Assembly: GCF_001021385.1 (NCBI RefSeq)
Contig: NZ_CP011773.1
Coordinates: 5,270,001 to 5,334,000 of the forward strand
Source of the DNA: Mycobacterium sp. EPa45
GTDB taxonomy: Bacteria; Actinomycetota; Actinomycetes; Mycobacteriales; Mycobacteriaceae
Direction: 5' to 3'
Length of the DNA stretch: 64,000 bases
The notes under the pieces are model-generated. The model was given only the letters and a program-made list of their open reading frames with translations, did not search any database and had not been told where the DNA came from. Position numbers and translations under genes: made by a program. Every line of letters begins with the position of its first letter. The first letter of the stretch is position 1. Shown here in pieces: positions 42,783 through 52,227 of this stretch.

Positions 42783-44245
42783 CCGTTGACACCGTCGGCC
42801 GCCTACTGCGCGAACAAGCCGCCAACCGCGGCGACCATCTGCTGCTGGTCTGCGATGCCGAGCGGCTCACCTACCGCGAGGCGCAGGAACGCTCGGCCTC
42901 GCTGGCGCACGGGCTGCTCGCGCTGGGTGCGGGCAAGGGCACTCACATCGGGTTGCTCCATCCCAACAGCTCGGCGTTCGTGGTCGCACTGCTCGCCGCG
43001 GCGCGCATCGGTGCGGTCGTCGTTCCATTTTCCACCTTCTCGACCGGCCCCGAGCTGGCCAATCAACTCGTCCACAGCGACACCGAGATCCTGCTCGCCA
43101 CCGCATCTTTCCGGGGACACGACTACGCCGCCCGGCTCAGGGACGTGACGGCGCCGTGGCTGCGCCACATCGTGTTCGACAACCAGGTGGTCGCCGAGTC
43201 GGAGCTGACGACGGCCATCGAAGAGGATGTCGACGGCTGCGACCCGCTGGTCATCGTCTACACATCGGGGTCCACCGGGGCGTCCAAGGGTGTGGTGCAC
43301 ACCCACGAGTCGCTGCTCGGACATCAGCGCAACCTCAATGAGATTCGTGGCCTGACCGCACAGGACCGGTTGTTCTGCAATTCACCGTTCTTTTGGATCG
43401 GCGGTTTGGCATTCGCACTGCTGGCGACGATGGTCGCGGGTTCGACACTGGTGTGCTCCAACGCCACCGACGCCGGTGACGTTCTCGACCTGCTCGAGAC
43501 GGTCCGGCCGACGATCACCAACGGGTTCGCCGCCGGCGTCGCGCATCTGGCGCGTCATGAGAGCTTCCCGCACCGTGATCTGTCATCGATGCGGCGCGGG
43601 AACCTCTACCCGATCATGGCTCCCGATGTCCGGCCCGCCGACCCGGAGTTGCGCCATAACATGCTGGGGCTGACCGAAGCCGGCAGCGTGCTGTTACTCA
43701 GCGGGGACGAGTCCGACCAACCCGAACACCGCCGCGGTTCGTTCGGAAGGCCGGCACCGGGATTCGAGACGAAGATCGTCGACGGTGAGCTGTGCATCCG
43801 GGGCCGTTATCTGATGCAGGGCTATTACAAACGCAGCCGCGAGGAGTGCTTCGACGCCGACGGCTGGTTCCACACCGGTGATCTGGTGCGCACCGACGCC
43901 GACGGGTACGTGTACTTCCTCGGCCGGCGCGGTTCGATGATCAAAACCGCTGGCGCCAATGTCTTTCCGGCCGAGGTGGAGAAGGCGATCGCGAGACTGG
44001 GCAATGGGTTGGTCGCCCATGTGGTCGGCCTCCCCGACGCCGATCGTGGACAGATCGTAGCGGCAGCGGTGGTGGTGCCCGCCAACGGGTCGTTCGACGA
44101 AGCAGCGGTGCGCGAGAAGCTCAAGACGGAGCTGTCGTCGTACAAGATCCCGCGACGCTTTGTCGCACTGACCCCCGACCAGCTGCCGCTGATGTCCAGC
44201 GGCAAGGTCGACCTGCCCCGACTCCTCGCGGTGTTCGATGCCTGA
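42779..44245 (+). CDS. class I adenylate-forming ligase (AMP-binding)
   Basis: A 488-residue ligase. A3 loop YTSGSTGASKGVVHTH, motif HNMLGLTEAGS where the aromatic residue is replaced by Leu/Gly, FHTGDLVRTD, RRGSMIKTAGANVFPAEVE (hinge and A8) and the catalytic Lys in SSGKVDL. It is closely similar to the next protein and likely arose by duplication. The ATG overlaps the upstream stop by 4 nt; the longer frame lies inside the previous gene and is rejected. Confidence 0.92.
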   Translation: MTVDTVGRLLREQAANRGDHLLLVCDAERLTYREAQERSASLAHGLLALGAGKGTHIGLLHPNSSAFVVALLAAARIGAVVVPFSTFSTGPELANQLVHSDTEILLATASFRGHDYAARLRDVTAPWLRHIVFDNQVVAESELTTAIEEDVDGCDPLVIVYTSGSTGASKGVVHTHESLLGHQRNLNEIRGLTAQDRLFCNSPFFWIGGLAFALLATMVAGSTLVCSNATDAGDVLDLLETVRPTITNGFAAGVAHLARHESFPHRDLSSMRRGNLYPIMAPDVRPADPELRHNMLGLTEAGSVLLLSGDESDQPEHRRGSFGRPAPGFETKIVDGELCIRGRYLMQGYYKRSREECFDADGWFHTGDLVRTDADGYVYFLGRRGSMIKTAGANVFPAEVEKAIARLGNGLVAHVVGLPDADRGQIVAAAVVVPANGSFDEAAVREKLKTELSSYKIPRRFVALTPDQLPLMSSGKVDLPRLLAVFDA

Positions 44246-45704
44246 CACCGTCGATGCGCTGATCCGCGGACAAGCGAATCTCGGTGACAAGCCGTTCGTC
44301 ATCGACCCGACGACCCGAATGAGCTATGCCGACCTCGACAGCGTGACAAGCACTCTCGCGGCGGGCTTCGTCGGTGCGGGTATCGGCAAAGGCACGCGGG
44401 TCGGCCTGATCATGCCGAACAGCGTGCGGTGGGTGCAGCTCGCGCTGGCACTGACCCGGGTGGGTGCGGTCCTGGTTCCGCTGAGCACACTGCTCACCGG
44501 GCGGGAACTCGCCGCACACCTTCGCACCGCGTCAGTGCAATACCTGATTGCCGTCGACGAGTTTCGCGGCCACCGCTATCTCGATGATCTGCCGGCACTT
44601 CCCGCACTGCGACACCTATGGCGGGCCGCCGAGCTACCAACGGGTGCCGGCCAGATCGACGAACTCGCCGACACGGTGGTACCGGCCGACCCCATGGTCA
44701 TCATGTTCACCTCCGGCAGCAGCGGGCCGCCGAAGGGGGTGATCCACTCGCACGGCAATGCGCTGGCGGCCGTGCGATCCGGGCTGACGGCCCGCTGCAT
44801 CGACATCGGCACCCGGCTGTACCTACCGATGCCGTTCTTCTGGGTCGGCGGCTTCGGTGGCGGAATCTTGTCCGCGCTGATCGCCGGGGCAACGTTGGTG
44901 ACCGAACAGATCCCGAAACCAGAAGCGACGCTTCGCCTGCTGGAACGGGAGAAGGTGACGCTGTTCCGGGGCTGGCCCGACCAGGCCGAGGCTCTGGCCC
45001 GCCGGGCGACCGGTGCCGATCTGTCCGCGCTGCGCGCGGGCAGCCTGGACGCCCTGCTGCCTACCGAGCAGCGCGCCGCCCCGGGTGCGCGGGCGAAGCT
45101 GTTCGGGATGACGGAGTCCTTCGGTCCCTACTGTGGCTATCGTGCCGATACCGACATGCCGCGAACGGCGTGGGGCAGTTGCGGAAAGCCGTTCGCCGGC
45201 ATGGAGGTTCGCATCGCCGACTTCGACAGCGGTGAGCCGGTGCAGCCTGGCACGATCGGCATGATCCAACTGCGCGGTCCGCACACATTGCGCGGTATCT
45301 GCCGTCGCAGCCGCGAGGAAGTGTTCACCGCCGACGGGTTCTATCCGACCGGCGACCTCGGGCACCTCGACAATGCCGGGTTCCTCTTCTACCACGGCAG
45401 AACCGACGACATGTTCAAGGTCAGCGGCGCCACGGTCTACCCGACCGAGGTCGAGGCGGCCCTGCGGGAGATCGACGGTGTGCGGGCCGCGTTCGTCACC
45501 GACGTCAACGGCCGGGTCGGCGCCGCCGTGCTCTGCGAGCGGTACGGGCTGGACGAGCTGCGGGCCGAGGCGCGCCGGAAGCTGAGTTCGTTCAAGGTGC
45601 CGACGGTCTGGGTGCTACTCGATTCCGACGAGGACATTCCCCGCGGGAGCACCGGCAAGGTCGACGTCCGCCGCCTGCGTGAGCTTCTTGCCGGGCAGGC
45701 GTAG
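44238..45704 (+). CDS. class I adenylate-forming ligase (AMP-binding)
   Basis: A 488-residue ligase, third in the tandem. A3 loop FTSGSSGPPKGVIHSH, motif KLFGMTESFGPY, YPTGDLGHLD, GRTDDMFKVSGATVYPTEVE and the catalytic Lys in STGKVDV. Similar in length and order of motifs to the preceding protein. It overlaps the upstream gene by 8 nt. Whether the three ligases act on different substrates, or in a relay, cannot be told from sequence. Confidence 0.92.
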   Translation: MPDTVDALIRGQANLGDKPFVIDPTTRMSYADLDSVTSTLAAGFVGAGIGKGTRVGLIMPNSVRWVQLALALTRVGAVLVPLSTLLTGRELAAHLRTASVQYLIAVDEFRGHRYLDDLPALPALRHLWRAAELPTGAGQIDELADTVVPADPMVIMFTSGSSGPPKGVIHSHGNALAAVRSGLTARCIDIGTRLYLPMPFFWVGGFGGGILSALIAGATLVTEQIPKPEATLRLLEREKVTLFRGWPDQAEALARRATGADLSALRAGSLDALLPTEQRAAPGARAKLFGMTESFGPYCGYRADTDMPRTAWGSCGKPFAGMEVRIADFDSGEPVQPGTIGMIQLRGPHTLRGICRRSREEVFTADGFYPTGDLGHLDNAGFLFYHGRTDDMFKVSGATVYPTEVEAALREIDGVRAAFVTDVNGRVGAAVLCERYGLDELRAEARRKLSSFKVPTVWVLLDSDEDIPRGSTGKVDVRRLRELLAGQA

Positions 45705-45715
45705 CTTCAACAGCC

Positions 45716-46324
45716 ATGACACTGCAAGCACACGTCGACACCTATCGCCGGGCCGGGGACCACGTCATATCGGTGGCCACGCAGGTGCCCGCCGATCGGT
45801 GGGATTCGCCTGCGCTCGGGACGTGGACCGTTCGCACACTGGTCGGCCATATCGGCCGATCGTTCACCACCGTCATCGACTACTCGGCCCGGCCGGCCGA
45901 GCGGGCGGAGGTCAGTGACTCCGCTCAGTACTACCTGGTGATCGCCCCGATGCTGACCGACCCCGAGCAGATCGATGCCCGCGCCGTGCAGGCCGGACTG
46001 TCGCTGGGTGAACGTCCGCTGGACGTCCTGCGCGAACTTCAGGATCGCGCGAGCACCGTGCTGGACACCGACGATCGGATCATCCAGACCATCGCGGGCG
46101 GTATGCGCCTCTCCGACTATCTGCCGACCCGGATCTTCGAACTCGGCTTGCACAGTATTGACCTGGCCCGCGCGATCGGTGCGCCCGAGTCGTTGCCACC
46201 CGAGGTCGCCGACAGCATCCTTACGCTCTCGCTAGACGTCGCGCGGCGTCGCGGCGACAGTCAGGCACTGTTGTGCGCGCTCACCGGGCGAGGCGCTCTT
46301 GCGGCGGGCTATTCCATCGTCTGA
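45716..46324 (+). CDS. DinB-like/maleylpyruvate isomerase N-terminal domain protein
   Basis: A 202-residue four-helix-bundle protein of the mycothiol-dependent DinB/maleylpyruvate-isomerase type. Metal-ligand histidines are seen in RTLVGHIGRS (about residue 45) and FELGLHSIDLA (about 146). Members use mycothiol or a metal for isomerisation or detoxification; others have no known reaction. It ends the seven-gene run and its stop overlaps the convergent GntR gene by 16 bp. Confidence 0.85.
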   Translation: MTLQAHVDTYRRAGDHVISVATQVPADRWDSPALGTWTVRTLVGHIGRSFTTVIDYSARPAERAEVSDSAQYYLVIAPMLTDPEQIDARAVQAGLSLGERPLDVLRELQDRASTVLDTDDRIIQTIAGGMRLSDYLPTRIFELGLHSIDLARAIGAPESLPPEVADSILTLSLDVARRRGDSQALLCALTGRGALAAGYSIV

Positions 46325-46992
46325 AATCGCTGCGCCACACCCTGTTTCACGAGGTGCTCGATCAGCGGAGCCGCTCCCGCCGCCAGGTGCTGCGACATCG
46401 CAGCCCTGGCCCGATCCTCGTCGTGTGCCTTGAGCGCGGCCAAGATGCGCTTGTGGTCGGCAACCGACTTGGCCGGCCATCCCTCGATCGTCGGGAACAC
46501 CGATTCCGGTGCGTACCGGGTGATCTGGGACATGAGCTGGGCCAGTTTCGGGGAATCCGCTGCGACGTTGATGGCGCGGTGGAACTCGTGATTGAGCCGT
46601 ACCGCGCGGGCATCGTCGGCATCGTAGGCCGCGACCAACTCGTCGTGAATCGAGGACAACACGGCCAGTTGGTCGTCGGTGATGTTCACCGCAGCCCGGG
46701 CCGCCAGCTCGCCCCCGACATACGCCTGCAGGTTCGAGACATCGGTGATGTCGCGATCGGTGAACGGCAGCACCACGAATCCGCGCCGCGGCAACTGGTC
46801 CAACAGACCCTCGCCCCGCAACTCGAACAACGCTTCCCGGACCGGCGTGACACTGATACCAAGCTCGGCGGCCAACTGATCCAACCGGATGTACTCGCCG
46901 GCAGGGTAGGTGCCGTTGAAGATCCGGGTCCGGACGAACCGGGCGACATCCTCAGCCAGCTGCGGGCGCGGGGCGAAATCCGGTGCGCTCAT
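46309..46992 (-). CDS. GntR family regulator (FCD type)
   Basis: A 227-residue regulator. Winged-helix at about 12-75 (VRTRIFNGTYPAGEYIRLDQ, LAAELGISVTPVREALFEL, GLLDQLPRRGFVV) and an FCD domain with LNHEFHRAI and a C-terminal helix carrying QHLAAGAAPL. It is the last gene of a four-gene operon FabG-thiolase-acyl-CoA dehydrogenase-GntR with overlapping or 1-nt junctions, which suggests local feedback control by a pathway acid or acyl-CoA. The probable operator is the inverted repeat at 50181-50199. Confidence 0.92.
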   Translation of the reverse strand: MSAPDFAPRPQLAEDVARFVRTRIFNGTYPAGEYIRLDQLAAELGISVTPVREALFELRGEGLLDQLPRRGFVVLPFTDRDITDVSNLQAYVGGELAARAAVNITDDQLAVLSSIHDELVAAYDADDARAVRLNHEFHRAINVAADSPKLAQLMSQITRYAPESVFPTIEGWPAKSVADHKRILAALKAHDEDRARAAMSQHLAAGAAPLIEHLVKQGVAQRFQTME

Positions 46993-46993
46993 G

Positions 46994-48187
46994 TCAGATC
47001 CGATAGTCGGCGAGCAGCCGCTTGCTGATGATGTTCTTCTGGATCTCGCTGGTGCCCTCGCCGATGAGCAGGAACGGTGCGTCGCGCATCAGCCGCTCGA
47101 TCTCGTACTCCTTGGAGTACCCATAGCCACCGTGGATGCGGAAGCTCTGCTGGGTCACCTCCGCGCAGAACTCGCTCGCCAGGTACTTCGCCATCCCGGC
47201 GGCGACGTCGTTGCGCTCGCCGGAGTCCTTCAGCCGCGCGGCGTTGACCATCATCAGGTGTGCCGCTTCGACTTTGGTGGCCATCTCGGCGAGCTGGAAG
47301 GCGATGGCCTGATGCTCGGCGATCGGCTTGCCGAACGTGCTGCGCTGCTGGGCATAGCGGATCGCCAGCTCGAAAGCCCGGATACCCACCCCGCATGCTC
47401 GGGCCGACACGTTGACCCGGCCGACCTCGACTCCGTCCATCATCTGGAAGAAACCCTGGCCCGGCTTGGCGCCAAGGACGTCGTCGGCACTCGCGACGTA
47501 CCCGTCGAAGATCAACTCGGTGGTGTCGATGCCCTTGTAGCCGAGCTTGTCGATCTTGCCCGGGATCGTCAGGCCGGGCACGACTTCACCGAAGCCGGAG
47601 GGCTTTTCGATCAGGAAGGCCGTCAGATTGCGGTGTGGCTTGTCGGCACCCTCGTCGGTGCGCACCAGCGCGGCGACCAGAGTCGAACTGCCGCCGTTGG
47701 TCAGCCACATCTTCTGGCCGTCGATGGTGTATGTGCCGTCGCCGTTGTCCCTGGCCCGCGTGCGGATCGCGGCGACGTCGGAACCGAGCTCGGGCTCCGA
47801 CATCGAGAATGCGCCCCGCACCTCCCCGGTCGCCATCCGGGGCAGGAAGCGCTGCTTCTGCTCGTCGGTGCCGTGCTGGCGGATCATGTACGCCACGATG
47901 AAGTGGGTGTTGATCACGCCCGAGATGCTCATCCAGCCCCGGGCCAACTCCTCGACGCACAGCGCGTAGGTGAGCAGCGACTCCCCCAGCCCGCCGTACT
48001 CCTCGGGAATCATCAGACCGAACAGCCCCAGATCCTTCATCTGGTCAACGATGGCCTGCGGGTAGGTGTCGGAGTGCTCGAGTTCCTGGGCGCTGGGGAT
48101 GATCTCCCTGTCGACGAATTGCCGTACGGTGGAGATGATTTCGGTCTGGACCTCGCTCAGTCCAAGTGTCTGGGCGATGCGGGTCAT
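46994..48187 (-). CDS. acyl-CoA dehydrogenase
   Basis: A 397-residue classical acyl-CoA dehydrogenase: MSEPELGSDVAAIRTRA (FAD/substrate loop), KMWLTNGGSS, QRSTFGKPIAEHQAI and the C-terminal GEGTSEIQ, where Glu of GEGT is the expected catalytic base. It introduces the 2,3-double bond of an acyl-CoA. The ATG overlaps the thiolase stop (ATGA); the longer frame lies inside the thiolase gene. It keeps the typical active site, unlike the long-operon paralogues. Confidence 0.95.
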   Translation of the reverse strand: MTRIAQTLGLSEVQTEIISTVRQFVDREIIPSAQELEHSDTYPQAIVDQMKDLGLFGLMIPEEYGGLGESLLTYALCVEELARGWMSISGVINTHFIVAYMIRQHGTDEQKQRFLPRMATGEVRGAFSMSEPELGSDVAAIRTRARDNGDGTYTIDGQKMWLTNGGSSTLVAALVRTDEGADKPHRNLTAFLIEKPSGFGEVVPGLTIPGKIDKLGYKGIDTTELIFDGYVASADDVLGAKPGQGFFQMMDGVEVGRVNVSARACGVGIRAFELAIRYAQQRSTFGKPIAEHQAIAFQLAEMATKVEAAHLMMVNAARLKDSGERNDVAAGMAKYLASEFCAEVTQQSFRIHGGYGYSKEYEIERLMRDAPFLLIGEGTSEIQKNIISKRLLADYRI

Positions 48188-49401
48188 GCGTTCACCTTTT
48201 CGAAGACCGCGGCCAGGCCCTGCCCGCCACCGATGCACATCGTCTCCAGCCCGTAGCGACCATCGCGCCGGTGCAGTTCGCGGGCCAGGGTCGCCAGCAT
48301 CCGCCCTCCGGTGGCGCCCACCGGATGTCCGAGTGAGATTCCCGAGCCGTGGACGTTGGTGCGCTCGAAATCCGCTGCGGTGAACTTCCATTCGCGAGTG
48401 CACGCCAGGGCCTGCGCCGCGAACGCCTCGTTGAGTTCGATGAGGTCCATGTCCGCCAGCGTCAGGCCGGCCTTGGCCAACGCGACCTCGGTGGCCGGTA
48501 CCGGTCCGATGCCCATCACGTTCGGGGCGACACCCGCAACACCCCACGACACCATCCGGACCAACGGCGTGAGACCCAGGTCGGCCGCGCGGTCGCGAGT
48601 CGTCACCACACACATCGACGCTGCGTCATTTTGTCCACTGCTGTTGCCTGCCGTCACCGTTGCTTCCGGATCCGATTCAGCCAGAACAGGTTTGAGCTTT
48701 GCCAAGGACTCGGTGGAGGTGTCGGCGCGGGGATGCTCATCGATCTCGATCAGCTCGTCACCAGCACGGCTGGTGACGAGGACGGGAATGATGGTCTGCG
48801 CCAGCAGACCGTCCTTTTGGGCAGCTACCGCACGCTGGTGCGAGCGGACCGCTAGCTCGTCCTGCTCGGCACGGCCGATGTCGTATTGCCTGCGCAGATT
48901 CTCTGCGGTCTCCAGCATTCCGCCGGGAACCGGGTAGTGCTTCCCGCCCGCTGTCGTACGCCCACGAGCTAGCGCATCGTGCACCGTGATGCCGCCTCGA
49001 GCCCCGCCCCACCTCATATCCGTCGAGTGGAAAACCACGTTGCTCATCGACTCGGCACCGCCGGCGACGACGAGTTCGTTGTTGCCACTCGCCACTTGCA
49101 TGCAGGCCTGGATCACGGCCTGCAGTCCCGAGCCACAGCGCCGGTCGATCTGCATCCCTGGAACTGTCACCGGCAGCCCGGCGTCCAGCGCGATCACCCG
49201 GCCTATCGCCGGTGCCTCCATACTCGGGTAGCAGTGCCCGACGACCACGTCCTCGACCGCATCCGCCGGGATGCCGGTGCGCTGCAACAGACCGGTCAGC
49301 GCCGCCACCCCGAGATCCACCGCGGTCAGGGACTTGAACATCCCGTTGTAGCGCCCGATGGGTGTCCGTACGGGTTCGCAGATGACGACCTCGTCGGTCA
49401 C
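48184..49401 (-). CDS. acetyl-CoA acetyltransferase (thiolase)
   Basis: A 405-residue thiolase with a complete active site: DRRCGSGLQ (nucleophile), [21 protein letters not shown] and MCIGGGQG. It cleaves 3-oxoacyl-CoA to acetyl- or propionyl-CoA and a shortened acyl-CoA. The GTG start overlaps the FabG-like gene's stop (GTGA). Second gene of the operon that starts at 50138. Confidence 0.95.
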   Translation of the reverse strand: MTDEVVICEPVRTPIGRYNGMFKSLTAVDLGVAALTGLLQRTGIPADAVEDVVVGHCYPSMEAPAIGRVIALDAGLPVTVPGMQIDRRCGSGLQAVIQACMQVASGNNELVVAGGAESMSNVVFHSTDMRWGGARGGITVHDALARGRTTAGGKHYPVPGGMLETAENLRRQYDIGRAEQDELAVRSHQRAVAAQKDGLLAQTIIPVLVTSRAGDELIEIDEHPRADTSTESLAKLKPVLAESDPEATVTAGNSSGQNDAASMCVVTTRDRAADLGLTPLVRMVSWGVAGVAPNVMGIGPVPATEVALAKAGLTLADMDLIELNEAFAAQALACTREWKFTAADFERTNVHGSGISLGHPVGATGGRMLATLARELHRRDGRYGLETMCIGGGQGLAAVFEKVNA

Positions 49402-50138
49402 AGGTGCCGACCGCCGGTGACCTCGAGGACCGTCCCGGTCATGTACGACGACAGGTCGGAGGCCAGGAACAGCGCCACCTTGGCGACCTCGGACGGCTCA
49501 CCGGCACGACCCAGCGGTACTTCGGCGACCTTTGAGTCCCAAATACGTTGCGGCATGGCCTCGGTCATCGCCGAGCGGATCAGGCCGGGCTGGATGGCGT
49601 TGACGCGCACGCCGAGGTGGGCAAGTTCCTTGGAGGCGGCCTTGGTCATGCCGACGATGCCGGCCTTGGCCGCCGAGTAGTTGGTCTGCCCGATCATGCC
49701 GACCTTGCCGGAGATCGAGGACATGTTGACGATCGCGCCGCTCTTCTGTTCGCGCATCACCGACGAGGCCTTTTTCAGGCCGTTCCAGGTGCCCTTCAGG
49801 TGCACCTGGATCACCTGATCGAACTCGTCCTCGGTCATCTTGCGCAGGGTGGCGTCGCGGGTGATCCCGGCATTGTTCACCATGATGTCGAAGCGCCCGA
49901 ACTGCTCGATGGCCGAGTCGACGAGTGCGTCGACATCGGCGTAGGACGTGACGTTGCACTGCACCGCGCGGGCGACGTCGGCGCCGCCGAGCTTATTGAC
50001 CGCTTCCTCGGTGGCATCGAGATTGAGGTCACCGAGCACCACGCGGGCGCCCTCGGCGATGAACTGCTCCGCGATCGCAAAGCCGAGGCCCTGCGCTCCA
50101 CCGGTGATGACCGCGGTCTGGCCGGCCAGCAGCGACAT
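49398..50138 (-). CDS. 3-oxoacyl-(ACP/CoA) reductase, FabG-like SDR
   Basis: A 246-residue [11 protein letters not shown] cofactor motif, [14 protein letters not shown] (FabG type), [21 protein letters not shown] active site (S..Y-x3-K) and [16 protein letters not shown]. Probably interconverts 3-hydroxyacyl- and 3-oxoacyl-CoA for the adjacent thiolase, although ACP substrates cannot be excluded. The ATG has AGGAG upstream. It heads the minus-strand operon, divergent from the acyl-CoA dehydrogenase at 50234, so the two transcripts probably encode one beta-oxidation unit. Confidence 0.92.
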   Translation of the reverse strand: MSLLAGQTAVITGGAQGLGFAIAEQFIAEGARVVLGDLNLDATEEAVNKLGGADVARAVQCNVTSYADVDALVDSAIEQFGRFDIMVNNAGITRDATLRKMTEDEFDQVIQVHLKGTWNGLKKASSVMREQKSGAIVNMSSISGKVGMIGQTNYSAAKAGIVGMTKAASKELAHLGVRVNAIQPGLIRSAMTEAMPQRIWDSKVAEVPLGRAGEPSEVAKVALFLASDLSSYMTGTVLEVTGGRHL

Positions 50139-50180
50139 GTGAACTCCTAAGCTCCTCGAACGGACCCCCGAATGGGCAAC

Positions 50181-50199
50181 ATCATATTTCATATATGAT
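50181..50199. promoter_or_regulatory. inverted repeat in divergent promoter, possible GntR operator
   Basis: ATCATAT-TTCAT-ATATGAT has 7-bp arms and a 5-nt spacer; the region is also AT-rich in an otherwise GC-rich window. It lies between the FabG-like gene (start 50138) and the acyl-CoA dehydrogenase gene (start 50234). The GntR gene at the end of the FabG operon is the natural candidate to bind it. It differs from the TTGTACAA and TACTGTAA motifs. Confidence 0.5.
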
Positions 50200-50233
50200 C
50201 GCCGCAGCCAGCGCCCCCGACCCAAGGAGCCTG

Positions 50234-51409
50234 ATGACCGGCCAGACGTCCGACGTCAGCGACGACGACTTCCGCGAAATCTTGGCGCAGACACGCCAGT
50301 TCGTGCGGACCGCCGTGGTCCCGCGGGAGGCCGAGATCCTTGCCGAGGACAAGGTGCCCGATGACCTGCGCGACCAGGCCAAGGCGATGGGCCTGTTCGG
50401 TTACGCGATTCCGCAGGAGTGGGGCGGCCTCGGGCTGCACATCGCGCAGGACGTCGAGTTGGCGATGGAGCTGGGGTACACGAGCCTGGCGCTGCGGTCG
50501 ATGTTCGGCACCAATAACGGCATCGCCGGGCAGGTGCTGGTCGGGTTCGGCACCGATGAGCAGAAGTCGCGCTGGCTCGAACCGATCGCCTCCGGCGAGG
50601 TGGTCGCGTCGTTCGCGCTGACCGAGCCGGGCGCCGGGTCCAATCCGTCCGGCCTGAAGACGAAAGCCGTTCGCGACGGCCAGAGTTGGGTGATCAACGG
50701 CCGAAAGCAGTACATCACCAACGCCCCGGTGGCGAACCTGTTCATCGTGTTCGCCCGCACCCGGCCCGCCGACGACAACGGCGCTGGGATCGCGGTTTTC
50801 CTGGTGCCCGCGGACACTCCGGGCGTCGAGATCGGGGTTAAGGACGCCAAGATGGGCCAGGAGGGCGCCTGGACGTCGGATGTGAACTTCACCGACGTCC
50901 GGGTCGGCGACGACACCCTGATCGGCGGTAGCGAGGACATCGGTTACCGGGCGGCGATGACCTCGCTGGCGCGCGGGCGGATTCACATCGCCGCGCTGGC
51001 GGTCGGCTCTGCCCAGCGTGCGCTCGACGAGTCCGTCGCCTACGCGGCGACCGCGACACAGGGCGGCACTCCGATCGGGAATTTCCAACTTGTGCAGGCG
51101 ATGCTGGCCGACCAGCAGACCGGGGTGATGGCCGGGCGCGCACTCGTGCGCGACGCCGCACGAAAGTGGGTGGACAACTCCGACCGCCGGATCGCGCCGT
51201 CGGTGGCCAAGTTGTTCTGCACCGAGATGGCCGGCAATGTCGCCGATCTTGCGGTACAGGTGCACGGCGGCGCGGGGTACATGCGTGGTGTGCCCGTCGA
51301 GCGGATCTATCGCGAGGTCCGTCTGCTACGACTGTATGAGGGCACCAGCGAGATTCAGCGCCTCATCGTCGGCGGCGGACTAGTCAAGGAAGCGCAGCGC
51401 AAGCAATGA
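50234..51409 (+). CDS. acyl-CoA dehydrogenase
   Basis: A 391-residue acyl-CoA dehydrogenase with [18 protein letters not shown], the C-terminal [11 protein letters not shown] with the catalytic Glu in YEGT, and [20 protein letters not shown]. Starts at the ATG of MTGQTSDVS, which is preceded by AAGGAG; the longer frame from 50195 lacks a site and crosses the operator. Its stop overlaps the SDR gene (ATGA), so the two are co-translated. Confidence 0.95.
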   Translation: MTGQTSDVSDDDFREILAQTRQFVRTAVVPREAEILAEDKVPDDLRDQAKAMGLFGYAIPQEWGGLGLHIAQDVELAMELGYTSLALRSMFGTNNGIAGQVLVGFGTDEQKSRWLEPIASGEVVASFALTEPGAGSNPSGLKTKAVRDGQSWVINGRKQYITNAPVANLFIVFARTRPADDNGAGIAVFLVPADTPGVEIGVKDAKMGQEGAWTSDVNFTDVRVGDDTLIGGSEDIGYRAAMTSLARGRIHIAALAVGSAQRALDESVAYAATATQGGTPIGNFQLVQAMLADQQTGVMAGRALVRDAARKWVDNSDRRIAPSVAKLFCTEMAGNVADLAVQVHGGAGYMRGVPVERIYREVRLLRLYEGTSEIQRLIVGGGLVKEAQRKQ

Positions 51410-52227
51410 CAGGAAAGCTCAGCGGCAAGGTCGCATTCATCACCGGAGCAGCTCGCGGTCAGGGTCGTGCGCATGCGGTGAAGATGGCCGGCGAGGGCGC
51501 CGACATCATTGCCGTCGACATCGCGGGGAAGCTGCCCGACTGTGTGCCGTACAACCCGGCCACCCCGGAGGAATTTGCCGAGACCGTCCACCTGGTGGAG
51601 GCAACGGGCCAGCGCATCGTGTCGTCGATCGTCGACACCCGCGATCTCGAGGGACTCAAGGACGTTGTTCGAGACGGCATTGCGAAGCTGGGTCGCCTCG
51701 ACATCATCGTCGCCAACGCGGGTATCACCTCGCCGGCCGCGTGGAACGAGATCACCCCGGAGGCCTTCCGAGATGTCATGGACGTCAACGTCACTGGCAC
51801 CTGGAACACCGTGATGGCCGGCGCACCCGCCATCGTCGAAGGTGGTCGCGGCGGTTCGGTGATCCTGATCAGCTCGGCAGCAGGTATCAAGCTGCAGCCC
51901 TTCATGGTCCACTACACCGCCAGCAAGCACGCGGTGACCGGCATGGCCCGGGCGTTCGCCGCCGAGCTCGGCAAACACAACATCCGGGTCAACAGCGTGC
52001 ACCCGGGGCCGGTCAACACCGATATGGGCACCGGTGACATGGTGGCCGAACTTGGCAAGGCGATGGAGACCAACCCGGCGCTGGAAAAGATGATGATGCC
52101 GTTCCTGCCGGTCTACATCGCCGAGCCGGAAGACATCGCCGACACGGTGTGTTTCCTGGCCAGCGATGACGCGAAACTGATTACCGCTGAGGCGATTTCA
52201 GTCGATCAGGGCTCGACTAAGTACTGA
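51406..52227 (+). CDS. mycofactocin-coupled SDR family oxidoreductase
   Basis: A 273-residue SDR of the mycofactocin-associated group: GKVAFITGAARGQGRAHAV, the insert after beta-2 (DIAGKLPDCVPYNPATPEEFAET), VANAGIT and active-site SSAAGIKLQPFMVHYTASKHA. Likely oxidises a secondary alcohol or hydroxyacyl-CoA with bound NAD recycled through mycofactocin. Paired with an acyl-CoA dehydrogenase. Its stop overlaps the convergent hydrolase stop by 11 bp. Confidence 0.92.
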   Translation: MTGKLSGKVAFITGAARGQGRAHAVKMAGEGADIIAVDIAGKLPDCVPYNPATPEEFAETVHLVEATGQRIVSSIVDTRDLEGLKDVVRDGIAKLGRLDIIVANAGITSPAAWNEITPEAFRDVMDVNVTGTWNTVMAGAPAIVEGGRGGSVILISSAAGIKLQPFMVHYTASKHAVTGMARAFAAELGKHNIRVNSVHPGPVNTDMGTGDMVAELGKAMETNPALEKMMMPFLPVYIAEPEDIADTVCFLASDDAKLITAEAISVDQGSTKY

